Assembly (NCBI GenBank): GCA_029781135.1
Contig: JAKOXH010000059.1
Coordinates: forward strand, 92,250 to 156,249
Reading direction: 5' to 3'
Length of the DNA stretch: 64,000 bases
Source: Planctomycetota bacterium
Lineage (GTDB): Bacteria; Planctomycetota; Planctomycetia; Pirellulales; Lacipirellulaceae
In this document: positions 23,525 through 31,991 of the stretch, one piece after another
Layout: each line of letters begins with the position of its first letter
Position numbering within the stretch: position 1 is the first letter of the stretch
Notes under the pieces: model-generated
The model's database searches: none
Told to the model about the DNA's origin: nothing
The model's input: only the letters and a program-made list of their open reading frames with translations
Made by a program: the position numbers and the translations under genes

Positions 23525-26500
23525 TTGAGCGCGAAACTTACTCGACACGTTTTATGTCTGACCCTGACACCAATCGCCTGGCTGGGCAGCACGTCCCTGC
23601 TGTGCGCGTCTACGCCGGCCATGGGCGCCGCCACGGCTGCGTCTTCCGCGCCGACGGTGGCGCTGAAGCCGATGACGCGCGAAGAAGCTGAGTTGATGCT
23701 CAAGCAAGCGCGCAGCGCTATTGCCGAGGGCCGCTTGGAAGAAGCCGACAAGATTTTGACGCGCGTGGAAAACGCGCATATCAACTTCTCGGTCTTTCAT
23801 GTGGGGCCAACTCCGGCAACGGTTCGCCGCGAGTGGACGCGCGCCAAGGGCGCGGCCAAACCAGGAAGCTACGGGAAGTCGCCGGACGCGAGTGCTGGCG
23901 GCACGGCGCGGTCGCCATTTACCCGGCCGGGCACGAGCCAAACCAAACCAGTGACCGATCCGTTTGCGGCCCAGAATGCGGCGACTTTACCTGCGAATGC
24001 CGATACCACCAATCGAACGGCGGCCGCACGCAGTCGAACTCTAGCGCCAATTTCGGCGCCGGGCGAAACTCCGCCCGCCACAACCCTGGCAACTGCGCGT
24101 ACCGCGTCCGATCAGCGCTATCCGGTCGTTCAGACATCCGCGGAATCGAATCCATTTGCGGCTCCCTCGGCGAACGGTTCAAGCCGGTCGGCGGCCGCCT
24201 CGCCGGCTACCGATGACCCTTATGCGGTAGATGGAGCGGCCAACGATCCGATTAGCCCAGTGCAAGGCACTGCCGGCGCACCGGCTCAAAGCAAGACGAT
24301 GGACGGCAACGTCTCGCGGCCGACACCGAAGTCGCAGGCGAAGGCCAAGCTCGCGGAAGCACGACAGGCGCTGGCCAAAGGCGACCTGGACCTGGCTGAG
24401 GTGCTGACACAATCGGCCAATGCGATGGGGGTGCCCGAATCGCAGTATTTGCCGGATGAGGATCGTCCGTCGATCGTCGCCTGGGAAATCGCAAAGGCCA
24501 AGCAAAAGCAATCGAGGAGTGCGAGCAAAGCGCCGGTGATCGAGCGTTTGCCGGCGACGACTGCCTCGCGTTATCAGGCGCCGGCGGCGCAACAGGCCGA
24601 TGCCGCCGTAGCCGCCGCGCCGCCGAGCGGCAACGATTCGCCAGCCGGCTATCGTTTGGATGGTAATCGTTTGGCGGAAGATCCGGTGCCGTTAACGATT
24701 TCACCGGCGTCGAAGCAAGCAGCGTCGACCATGGCAAACCCGGTGGCGCTGCCCGGCGAGTCGTCCGCAATTACGGAAGCAACGGCGTCTCCGAGCGGTC
24801 CCGATGCGCAAATGCTCGCGGCTGCCGAACCCGGCGCCAATCAACTTGCGGAAGCGTCAACGCCACCGGCGGCCACGCCTCCGGCCGCGGCGCCAATCGC
24901 AGAAAACCTGCCGGCACCGGCGACGAAACCCGCGTCTGCCAAACCACTGGCGGCAGGTACCGCGCCGGCCGATCCATCCACGAAGAACAAGACTTCGTTG
25001 ATCGATACTGCCGACGCGAAGCAGCAAGTTCTGGCGCGTCAGCTTTCGGCGGAGGTCGGCAAGCGGCAATCGGAAGCCCAGCGCTTGCAAGAAAAGGACC
25101 CCGAGCGAGCCATTGCCACGCTGCACGAAGCGCAGCAATTGGTGAAGGACTCAAAACTTTCCGACTCGCTGCAACGCGAGCTGCTGGCGCGGATTCAAAT
25201 CACGCTCGGCAAGGCCGAGCAGTACTCGAAAGATCACAAGTCGGAAATCGATCTCGACAAGCACAATCAAGCGGTGCTGGCCGATGTGAATCGCGACCGC
25301 GAGATGAAGCTCAAAACGAAGCAGAAGATCGCCGAGATGTTGAACGAGTTCAACCGGCTGCGCGATGAACAGCGCTTTGCCGAAATGGAGATCATTGCCC
25401 GCCGCATGAACGAGATGGCGCCGGATGACCCGGTCGTGCAACAAGTATGGCAGAACGCCAAGTTCATTCGCCGCGAGATGATGAACCGGCAGCTTGCCGA
25501 CAACAAGGAAAACAGCTATTGGGAACAGATGTACGCGACCGAGACGTCGGCCGTCAACCCAGTGGCGAAGGATGGTCGCGAGTTAGCATTCAACGAAAAG
25601 TATTGGAAGGACTTCGCACAGAACCGCAAAGGCTCGCGCGAACGCACGGAGCGCCGCACGCCGCGTGAGATTGAAATCGAACAGAAGCTCAAGACGCCGG
25701 TGCTCCTGAAGTACGAGAATACGCCGCTGAGCGAAGTGGTTTCAGGCCTTTCGGAATTGGCGGGCGTGAATATCCACCTCGACCCGCGCGGTCTCACGCA
25801 GGAAGGTGTGAACAGCGATACGCCGGTGACGATTACGCTCACCAAGGAAGTAACGCTGAAGAGCGCGCTCAACTTGATTCTGGAGCCGCTCCATTTGAGC
25901 TACGTCATCAATGATGAGGTGCTCAAAATCACCAGCGAGCAATTGCGCGATGGTCAGCTCATTACCAAGCCGTACAACGTCGCCGACCTGGTGACGCCCA
26001 TTCCGAACTTCGTGCCCAGCAGCAACATGGGTTTGCAGGGCTTGATCAATGATTCGATGGCCGCTGCCGGCCAGGGAAAAATTGGTTTCGGTAGCACCGG
26101 GCCAACGGTGTTGGTCAACGATCGCCATCCCAAGGCGGCCGGGGCTAATGGCAATGTGCTAGCTCAACAGTTCAATGCCGCAACGCCTACTAACGGAAGT
26201 CCGTCGTCGGCCGTGCCCATCGGCGCGGGCCCCGGCGGCATGGGTGGCGCCGCAAATGCCGACTTCGATTCGCTCATCGACTTGATTGTGTCGACGGTCG
26301 AGACCGATACCTGGGCCGAAAATGGCGGCGGGCAGGCGGAAATCCGCCCGTTCCCCACCAATTTGAGCCTGGTGATCAGCCAGACACAGGCCGTGCATGA
26401 AGAAATCGCCGATCTCTTGCAGCAGCTGCGCAAGCTCCAAGACCTGCAAGTTACCATCGAAGTGCGCTTCATCCGTCTCAACGATCGTTTCTTCGAGCGG

Positions 26501-27448
26501 ATCGGCATCGACTTCGATATGAACATCAAGGATGTCGGCGTGAACACCGCGAACGCCGACCAGTTCCAGCCCAACAATGCCACTGGTCACAGCAACACGG
26601 TGGGCCTGTTGCCCGCAGCGGGCACCAATACGTTCCCGAACTTCACGAGTGACCTGAGTATTCCGTTCCGTCAGGGCAGCTTCGATTCGGCGATTCCACC
26701 GGCATTTTCCGGCTTCGATCCGAATACGGCCGCCACGATGGGCTTCGCAATCCTCAGCGACATCGAAGCCTACTTCCTGATTCAAGCGGCCCAGGGCGAC
26801 GCTCGCACCAATGTGCTGAACGCTCCCAAGGTGACACTCTTCAACGGCCAGCAAGCGTTCGTGGCGGATACGACGCAGCGACCGTTCGTCGTGGGTGTCA
26901 TCCCGGTCGTCGGCGAGTTCGCCGCGGCCCAACAGCCGGTGATCGTCGTGCTCAATGAAGGGACGATGATGACGATTCAGGCCGTTGTATCGGATGACCG
27001 CCGCTACGTGCGGATGACGATTGTGCCGTTCTTTACGCAGATCGGCAACGTGGACACCTTCACGTTCGAAGGTTCGACGTCTTCGACAAGTTCCAGTAGC
27101 GCCACCGACAACAACAACGACGGCAAGAATGAATCGAAAAACACCAACGACGCGAAATCGAGTAGCGGCGTCACGGTGCAGTTGCCTTCGTTCTCCTTTG
27201 TTTCGGTGGTGACAACCGTGAGCGTGCCCGATGGCGGCACGGTGCTGCTGGGCGGTATCAAACGGCTCTCGGAAGGTCGCAACGAATTTGGCGTACCGCT
27301 CCTCTCCAAGGTGCCGTACATCAATCGGCTGTTCCGCAATGTTGGTATCGGCCGCGAGACCGACAGCCTGATGATGATGGTGACGCCACGGATCATCATC
27401 CAGGAAGAGGAAGAAGAACGGCTGGGCGTGCCACCCACGAGCGGCTAA
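23525..27448 (+). CDS. very long secretin (GspD/PilQ superfamily outer-membrane channel)
   Basis: 1307 residues from a TTG start. AGGAG at 23513-23517 lies 7 bases before TTG 23525, giving a signal peptide (SAKLTRHVLCLTLTPIAWLG). The first 600 residues are Ala/Pro/Ser-rich linkers with two helical TPR-like stretches (MTREEAELMLKQARSAI..., KAKLAEARQALAKGDLDLA). An STN/N0-like domain (PLSEVVSGLSELAGVNIHLD) comes next. The secretin core contains VTIEVRFIRLNDRFFERIGI and RTNVLNAPKVTLFNGQQA, and ends in the hallmark GVPLLSKVPYINRLFRNVG. Secretins multimerise as outer-membrane pores for type IV pili or type II secretion. The preceding three genes likely supply the inner-membrane platform. Confidence 0.92.
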   Translation: MSAKLTRHVLCLTLTPIAWLGSTSLLCASTPAMGAATAASSAPTVALKPMTREEAELMLKQARSAIAEGRLEEADKILTRVENAHINFSVFHVGPTPATVRREWTRAKGAAKPGSYGKSPDASAGGTARSPFTRPGTSQTKPVTDPFAAQNAATLPANADTTNRTAAARSRTLAPISAPGETPPATTLATARTASDQRYPVVQTSAESNPFAAPSANGSSRSAAASPATDDPYAVDGAANDPISPVQGTAGAPAQSKTMDGNVSRPTPKSQAKAKLAEARQALAKGDLDLAEVLTQSANAMGVPESQYLPDEDRPSIVAWEIAKAKQKQSRSASKAPVIERLPATTASRYQAPAAQQADAAVAAAPPSGNDSPAGYRLDGNRLAEDPVPLTISPASKQAASTMANPVALPGESSAITEATASPSGPDAQMLAAAEPGANQLAEASTPPAATPPAAAPIAENLPAPATKPASAKPLAAGTAPADPSTKNKTSLIDTADAKQQVLARQLSAEVGKRQSEAQRLQEKDPERAIATLHEAQQLVKDSKLSDSLQRELLARIQITLGKAEQYSKDHKSEIDLDKHNQAVLADVNRDREMKLKTKQKIAEMLNEFNRLRDEQRFAEMEIIARRMNEMAPDDPVVQQVWQNAKFIRREMMNRQLADNKENSYWEQMYATETSAVNPVAKDGRELAFNEKYWKDFAQNRKGSRERTERRTPREIEIEQKLKTPVLLKYENTPLSEVVSGLSELAGVNIHLDPRGLTQEGVNSDTPVTITLTKEVTLKSALNLILEPLHLSYVINDEVLKITSEQLRDGQLITKPYNVADLVTPIPNFVPSSNMGLQGLINDSMAAAGQGKIGFGSTGPTVLVNDRHPKAAGANGNVLAQQFNAATPTNGSPSSAVPIGAGPGGMGGAANADFDSLIDLIVSTVETDTWAENGGGQAEIRPFPTNLSLVISQTQAVHEEIADLLQQLRKLQDLQVTIEVRFIRLNDRFFERIGIDFDMNIKDVGVNTANADQFQPNNATGHSNTVGLLPAAGTNTFPNFTSDLSIPFRQGSFDSAIPPAFSGFDPNTAATMGFAILSDIEAYFLIQAAQGDARTNVLNAPKVTLFNGQQAFVADTTQRPFVVGVIPVVGEFAAAQQPVIVVLNEGTMMTIQAVVSDDRRYVRMTIVPFFTQIGNVDTFTFEGSTSSTSSSSATDNNNDGKNESKNTNDAKSSSGVTVQLPSFSFVSVVTTVSVPDGGTVLLGGIKRLSEGRNEFGVPLLSKVPYINRLFRNVGIGRETDSLMMMVTPRIIIQEEEEERLGVPPTSG

Positions 27449-27532
27449 ACTACACGCTGAACAGCGAGCGGCACTCCCGGCCGCTTGCTGTTCGGCTGTT
27501 CTTGCCGGGTGTTCGCTGTAAGCCTTGCTGCC

Positions 27533-27943
27533 ATGTCTTCGTTGTCTCGCCGCTGGATCACAATCGGCGCCGTGCTGGGCGGGTTGGGTGTCGCGTTTGG
27601 CGCCTATGGCGCCCATGGTCTGAGCGGATTCTTAGAACGCAGCGGTTACTCGGGCGACGATCTCCACCGTCGCGTCGCCATTTTCGAAACGGCGGTGCGC
27701 TATCAAATGCTGCACGCGATCGCGCTGGTGCTGGTCGGCCTGGGATTGCAGCTTAGAGACTCTTCTTGGTGGCGAATGGCCGCCTGGGCGTTCCTGTTCG
27801 GCGTGCTTATTTTCAGCGGATTGCTAAAGGTGCTGGCGTTTGCCGGCCCGCAATGGAATTGGCTGGGGGCGATTGTTCCGATTGGCGGAGTTCTCATGAT
27901 CGTCGGTTGGGCATTGCTGGCCGGGGGCGCGCTTCGCGAGTGA
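27533..27943 (+). CDS. DUF423 family small membrane protein
   Basis: 136 residues with four predicted transmembrane helices. Family marks are the N-terminal GGLGVAFGAYGAHGL, ETAVRYQMLHAIALVLVGL with the conserved YQ-HA pattern, FLFGVLIFSGLLKVLAF, and the final IVPIGGVLMIVGWALL. This is the YgdD-like family of unknown function, common in bacteria. ATG at 27533 is chosen because upstream residues are Cys-rich without a membrane pattern. It follows the secretin by 84 bases, probably just a neighbour. Confidence 0.88.
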   Translation: MSSLSRRWITIGAVLGGLGVAFGAYGAHGLSGFLERSGYSGDDLHRRVAIFETAVRYQMLHAIALVLVGLGLQLRDSSWWRMAAWAFLFGVLIFSGLLKVLAFAGPQWNWLGAIVPIGGVLMIVGWALLAGGALRE

Positions 27944-28243
27944 TCGCGAATTCCCGTTCCATGAACGCTAAGGACGGCAAGGCGGACGCCGGGTTCGACA
28001 GGGCGATTGGCGAAGTAGCACGCTATTTGCCGAAGGAAGACGGCACGCCCACCAGATCGGGGCGTGCGACTCGTGCCGGTCGTAACAAATTGTGCTGCCA
28101 ACGCACCCGCAATGTCGGTTGATGAATTCAGCCGGTTCTTTCTCGGGTCGTCGGCCGGCACGCGGCACGAATCTGTACGCTACATTTGCTCACTCCCTTT
28201 TGCAGAACCATGTTCCACATCTCGATCCCCGTTGGATGACCGA
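27944..28243. other. 300-base intergenic region with small hairpin
   Basis: Contains an 8-base-arm hairpin GCACGCCC/GGGCGTGC at 28043-28067, similar to the core of the GGGTGGCACGCC elements. A 53-codon frame from 27961 is open but has no ribosome site and spans the hairpin, so it is not annotated as a gene. Confidence 0.45.
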
Positions 28244-29536
28244 ATGACCGCAGCCACACTGGCCACGCCGGAAATCAAAGCCACCATGCGCGCGATTCGC
28301 GGAAACACGTCGCCGGCGCTTGTCGAGTTCGACGACGAAGCAGTGCGCAACTCGTTGATTCAGGCCGCGGCCCGCGAGTTATCAATGGTGGCCGATTCGG
28401 CTCAAGGGTCGCTGGAGGACCAAACTTCGGCCATTTCGCAGACCACCGTCGATTTCGACGCGATCATCGCGCGCATGACTTCCATGATGAGCTCGGCCCA
28501 CGACGTGGAAACGTCGGTGAGCGAAGTGGTACGCGATTCGGAAGACACCTCACAAGAGCTAGAGAACGTCAGCACACGGATGCTTTCACTGGAAACGCAG
28601 TTCGGCGCGATCGACCGCTTGGTGGGCACGATCAACAAGGTGGCCGACCAATCGCGGCTGTTGGCGCTGAACGCGACGATCGAAGCGGCTCGGGCCGGTG
28701 AAATGGGAAAAGGCTTTGGTGTGGTGGCTCACGAAGTCAAGGAACTTGCCGCGACGACGAAGGAAGTCAACGAAAAGGTCCGCGGCACGTTAACGCAAAT
28801 CAATTCGGCGTTGCGCGACTTGTCGAACTCGGTCGGCAAGAGCGTGAAGGTCATGCAGCGGACGATTGACACCGTCAACTTGGCGCGTGAGAAGGCTGCG
28901 AGCATCGAACAGGAAACGACGCACTTTAACGACCAATTGCATGTCTCGCTGGAGCACTTCCATCGGCTTTCGAGCTCGTCGGCCAAGGTCAACAACGAGT
29001 TGAACGAGGTCAATACGATTGGCGAGACATTCCGCTGCCTGTTGGAGCTGATGGAAGCGCGGGGCGCCTTTGGCATGGGCCTCGATCCACTCGAACGGCT
29101 TGGTCCGCTCGTGGAACAGAGCACGTTCTATGATCCCACGCGGTTTAACGGCGTGGAACCGGAGTATCTGCTGACCGATAACGACATTCTGATATCGGCG
29201 ACCGATGCCAAGGGTATCATCACCTTTGCGAACAACAAGTTCTACGAAATCGCCGAGTATGAACCCGGCGAACTGGTGGGGCGTCCGCACAACATCATCC
29301 GACATCCGGACATGCCCAAAACGGCCTTTGCCGACTTATGGGCTGTCATTCAAACCGGCAAAACCTGGCAAGGCTACGTTAAGAACCGGGCGAAGAGCGG
29401 GCGAATTTACTGGGTCAAGGCGAACGTCTTCCCGTGTTACGAGAATGGCCGCATCGTCGGTTATATCTCCATCCGCACGAAGCCCGACCGCAATCGCATC
29501 AAGCAGGCGATGGAAGCCTACCGCCGCGTGCCCTGA
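28244..29536 (+). CDS. cytosolic methyl-accepting chemotaxis-like receptor with C-terminal Aer-type PAS
   Basis: 430 residues, no signal peptide or transmembrane segment. Residues about 60-280 form the MCP coiled-coil with the conserved hairpin tip (INKVADQSRLLALNATIEAA, then RAGEMGKGFGVVAHEVKELA) that contacts CheA and CheW. Residues about 300-430 are a PAS domain of the aerotaxis type (ITFANNKFYEIAEYEPGELV, HPDMPKTAFADLWAVIQTGK, YWVKANVFP), which in Aer binds FAD. In Aer the PAS is N-terminal; here it follows the signalling module. No che genes are nearby. ATG at 28244 is preferred; 28112 is an in-frame alternative. Confidence 0.88.
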   Translation: MTAATLATPEIKATMRAIRGNTSPALVEFDDEAVRNSLIQAAARELSMVADSAQGSLEDQTSAISQTTVDFDAIIARMTSMMSSAHDVETSVSEVVRDSEDTSQELENVSTRMLSLETQFGAIDRLVGTINKVADQSRLLALNATIEAARAGEMGKGFGVVAHEVKELAATTKEVNEKVRGTLTQINSALRDLSNSVGKSVKVMQRTIDTVNLAREKAASIEQETTHFNDQLHVSLEHFHRLSSSSAKVNNELNEVNTIGETFRCLLELMEARGAFGMGLDPLERLGPLVEQSTFYDPTRFNGVEPEYLLTDNDILISATDAKGIITFANNKFYEIAEYEPGELVGRPHNIIRHPDMPKTAFADLWAVIQTGKTWQGYVKNRAKSGRIYWVKANVFPCYENGRIVGYISIRTKPDRNRIKQAMEAYRRVP

Positions 29537-29542
29537 TGCGGT

Positions 29543-29712
29543 TGGGTGGTAAAGCAGGGCCGATCAGTGATTCACACTACGCAAATGGGTGGCACGCCCA
29601 GAGGCATTGCGATGGGCGTGGAGTCAGCGCTGATGGCCGCTTCACCAGGCCCTTCGCCGACTCCGGGAGTGCCACCCAAATGCAACAATTAATCGGCCCT
29701 GGGTGGTAAAGC
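29543..29712. repeat. composite palindromic element with 13-base direct repeats at its ends
   Basis: TGGGTGGTAAAGC occurs at 29543-29555 and again at 29700-29712. Between them, AGGGCCGATCAGT-like and TTAATCGGCCCT arms face each other. They enclose a GGGTGGCACGCCC...GAGTGCCACCC palindrome. The element at 47841-47998 has the same inverted ends (GCAGGACCGATCAGT / ACTGATCGGCCCTGC) and the same kind of inner palindrome. Confidence 0.75.
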
Positions 29713-29827
29713 CACCGTCGGTGCGGACATTGCGTCCCACGCTACATGCATGCCACCCATCTTACTGGTTATTTCCAGCGCGTGGGGATAGGTGTCACCA
29801 GGGTCGCCGTGTATATTGGCGGTTCCA

Positions 29828-31039
29828 ATGGTCGGCACGCCAATACCTTCGTCAGTGGGTTCCAACGCCAGTAAATCTGGCGGCCGGTTGCTTTCTCTAG
29901 ATGCTTTTCGCGGCCTCACGATTCTGGCCATGGTGCTGGTGAATAACCCCGGCAAGTGGGGCGGCGACTATCAGTACTGGCCGCTGGAACATGCGGCTTG
30001 GCATGGGTGGACGCCGACCGACCTCATCTTTCCGTTTTTTTTGTTCATCGTCGGCACGTCGCTCGCGTATTCATTGCGGAAATACACGAACCCTCCCCTC
30101 GCCCCTCCCTACGAGGGAGGGGAAACGCGTGTCGACCCGGCCGTTTATTGGCGGATCGGGCGGCGCACCGCCATCCTTATTTTGCTTGGCTGGGCACCGT
30201 TCCTGATCATCCAAATATCGAGCTTGCTGCGCGGCGAAGGATTTGATTTGAGCCATTTACGCATTTATGGCGTGCTTGTGCGCATCGCGCTGGTGTACTT
30301 CTCCGCTGCGCTGATCGTGCTGATGGTTCCGCTACGTGGCCAGATCGCAATCGCGGCGACGATACTTTTGGGCTACTGGGCCCTCTTGGCTTTTTTGCCG
30401 AATCCGCACGACTATCAGAGTAATCTCAGCAACAAAGGAAACATCGTCGTAGCGTTCGATCGGGCGACCGTTGGGGCGTGGAAGATGTATCGCGGCGATC
30501 CGCCGACCGATCCGGAAGGATTCCTGAGCACATTTCCGGCGATTGTGAATGCGCTACTGGGCTATTGGACTGGTTTGTTCATTCAGCGCAGTGGGGCGAC
30601 GTATCGCACCGTCGCAATTATGGCTGCCTGCGGTTTGGCACTGGCCGTGATAGGCCAAAGTTGGCACTTCGCCTTTCCCATCAACAAGAAGATTTGGACC
30701 AGCAGTTTCGTACTGCTTACCAGTGGCCTGGCGATGGTCGTGCTTGCAGGCTGTTTGATGAAGTTCGACATTTGGGGCTGGCGCCGCATCGCCCGCCCGT
30801 ACGAGATCGTTGGCATCAATGCAATTTTCGTGTTTGTCGGCTCGGGCTTGATGGCGATCTTGCTGAGCCGCATCCAAATCGGCCAAGAATCGGCGCATGA
30901 GTGGTTGTTCCACACATGTTTTGCTTCGTGGATCACCGATCCGAAACTGGCGTCCCTAAGTATGGCGCTGGCGACGGTCGCGTTTTGGTGGTTCGTGTGC
31001 TGGGTGATGTCGCGCTTCGGTTGGGCAATTCGAGTGTGA
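29828..31039 (+). CDS. HGSNAT-like (DUF5009/YeiB-related) membrane acyltransferase
   Basis: 403-residue polytopic membrane protein with about ten helices. It is related to heparan-alpha-glucosaminide N-acetyltransferase, which passes an acetyl group across a membrane. Recognisable parts: RLLSLDAFRGLTILAMVLVN at the start, then HAAWHGWTPTDLIFPFFLF with the likely active-site His, WRIGRRTAILILLGW, and C-terminal YEIVGINAIFVFVGSG. Bacterial members are thought to acetylate cell-surface glycans. ATG at 29828 follows the composite repeat. Residues about 88-99 (PPLAPPYEGG) are encoded by a palindromic repeat inserted in the loop after the second helix pair. Confidence 0.85.
   Translation: MVGTPIPSSVGSNASKSGGRLLSLDAFRGLTILAMVLVNNPGKWGGDYQYWPLEHAAWHGWTPTDLIFPFFLFIVGTSLAYSLRKYTNPPLAPPYEGGETRVDPAVYWRIGRRTAILILLGWAPFLIIQISSLLRGEGFDLSHLRIYGVLVRIALVYFSAALIVLMVPLRGQIAIAATILLGYWALLAFLPNPHDYQSNLSNKGNIVVAFDRATVGAWKMYRGDPPTDPEGFLSTFPAIVNALLGYWTGLFIQRSGATYRTVAIMAACGLALAVIGQSWHFAFPINKKIWTSSFVLLTSGLAMVVLAGCLMKFDIWGWRRIARPYEIVGINAIFVFVGSGLMAILLSRIQIGQESAHEWLFHTCFASWITDPKLASLSMALATVAFWWFVCWVMSRFGWAIRV
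30091..30125 (+). repeat. CCCTCCC/GGGAGGG palindrome inserted in the HGSNAT-like gene
   Basis: CCCTCCCCTCGCCCCTCCCT followed by ACGAGGGAGGGG forms a hairpin with an 8-base stem around TACG-type loop bases. It is translated in frame as a Pro-rich peptide and lies in a hydrophilic loop. Confidence 0.85.
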
Positions 31040-31092
31040 CGCCGCGTTTGAAATAAGATGGCGAATTTATACTGCACACGGGTGCGACTGAA

Positions 31093-31167
31093 TCGTTTAA
31101 CCCGGAGCCAACGGCGACGGCGTTGTACGCAAAATGCTTCCGTCGCCGTCGGCTCCGGGTTAAACGA
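31093..31167. repeat. TCGTTTAACCCGGAGCC inverted repeat (75 bases)
   Basis: Arms TCGTTTAACCCGGAGCC...CGGCGACGG and CCGTCGCCG...GGCTCCGGGTTAAACGA are nearly perfect complements of about 28 bases separated by about 19 bases. One arm is present alone at 57204-57231. It lies between the HGSNAT-like and methyltransferase genes. Confidence 0.85.
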
Positions 31168-31237
31168 AAACGTCTCGATTCGGGCCGCGAAAGGTGTAGC
31201 TTCCGGTCAATGACTGGGGGCTAAGTATGAGAGTTCG

Positions 31238-31861
31238 ATGCCCCGCAAGCGTCTAGTCGATGTCGCACTTCAATCGCACGACATCGCGGTTCCCCGGGAA
31301 GTTGCCGCCCTGCTGGCGGATGCCCATGAACGCATCGAGGCGATGGATAATTCCATGCGGGTGGAAATCCCCGCGTTCGTGCCGAGCAATTTCGAAGTCG
31401 TCTACCACGCGCTCGCCGAAATTCAGGCCGCGAATCTCGCGACCGGTCGGCGGTTCGTCGAGTGGGGCAGCGGCATCGGCATGGTGGCCTGTTTGGCATC
31501 TTGCGTGGGGTTCGATGCGGTCGGCATCGAGATTGAACGCAAGTTAGTCGACATCGCCCATGAGATTGCGGACGACCATGACATAAGCGTGGAATTTGTA
31601 TGCGGTAGTTTCGTGCCGGCCGGCATTGTGCCCCGCGTTGATTGGGTCGATGGCGTTGCCTGGCTCACGACCGAAGGCGACGACGGCCATGATGAACTCG
31701 AACTCGATCCCGACGATTTCGACGTGGTATTTGCCTATCCCTGGCCTGGTGAGGAACAGGTCATTTTCGACCTCTTCGCCGATGTCGCGGCGGTTGGGGC
31801 GCTGTTGCTGACCTTTCACGGTATGGAAGGGGTCAAACTGCAACGGAAGGTGAAGAGGTAG
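31238..31861 (+). CDS. class I SAM-dependent methyltransferase-like protein
   Basis: 207 residues, soluble. SAM-binding motif I is VEWGSGIGMVACLAS (about residues 70-84), with an acidic residue at the end of strand 2 in AVGIEIE and a strand-4 stretch FDVVFAYPWPGEEQ. The pattern fits a small Rossmann methyltransferase; the substrate is unknown. It contains an unusually acidic segment (TTEGDDGHDELELDPDDFD). A half copy of another palindrome, GGTCAATGACTGGGGGCTAA, lies just upstream (31205-31224) and may contribute to its leader. Confidence 0.65.
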   Translation: MPRKRLVDVALQSHDIAVPREVAALLADAHERIEAMDNSMRVEIPAFVPSNFEVVYHALAEIQAANLATGRRFVEWGSGIGMVACLASCVGFDAVGIEIERKLVDIAHEIADDHDISVEFVCGSFVPAGIVPRVDWVDGVAWLTTEGDDGHDELELDPDDFDVVFAYPWPGEEQVIFDLFADVAAVGALLLTFHGMEGVKLQRKVKR

Positions 31862-31915
31862 TCCGTCCAAACCGACAACGCGAATCAACTGCATAATTGT
31901 TTACCCAGCAATCTC

Positions 31916-31988
31916 CTTGTCTCCCCCTCTCCCCCTCTCCTTGTCTTCGACAACCCTGCCCCCTGTATCCCGCATCCTGTATCCTTTC
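31916..31988. repeat. pyrimidine-rich leader of the ubiD-like gene
   Basis: CTTGTCTCCCCCTCTCCCCC-type tract then CCCCCTGTATCCCGCATCCT directly before the ATG at 31992. The second part is the complement of the GGGGACAGGATGCAGGGGAC repeat just upstream of the LptF/G gene (46762-46795). It leaves no purine-rich ribosome site before this gene. Confidence 0.6.
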
Positions 31989-31991
31989 ATC

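Noticed and set aside
26159..27616. 485-codon open frame on the minus strand
   Set aside because: Fully antisense to the secretin core; composition (His/Arg-rich) is what GC-rich codon bias produces on the opposite strand, with no recognisable domain.
27961..28122. 53-codon frame (MNAKDGKADAGFDRAIGEVA start)
   Set aside because: Crosses a hairpin of the dispersed family, lacks a ribosome site and its C-terminus is Arg/Cys-rich and unprotein-like.
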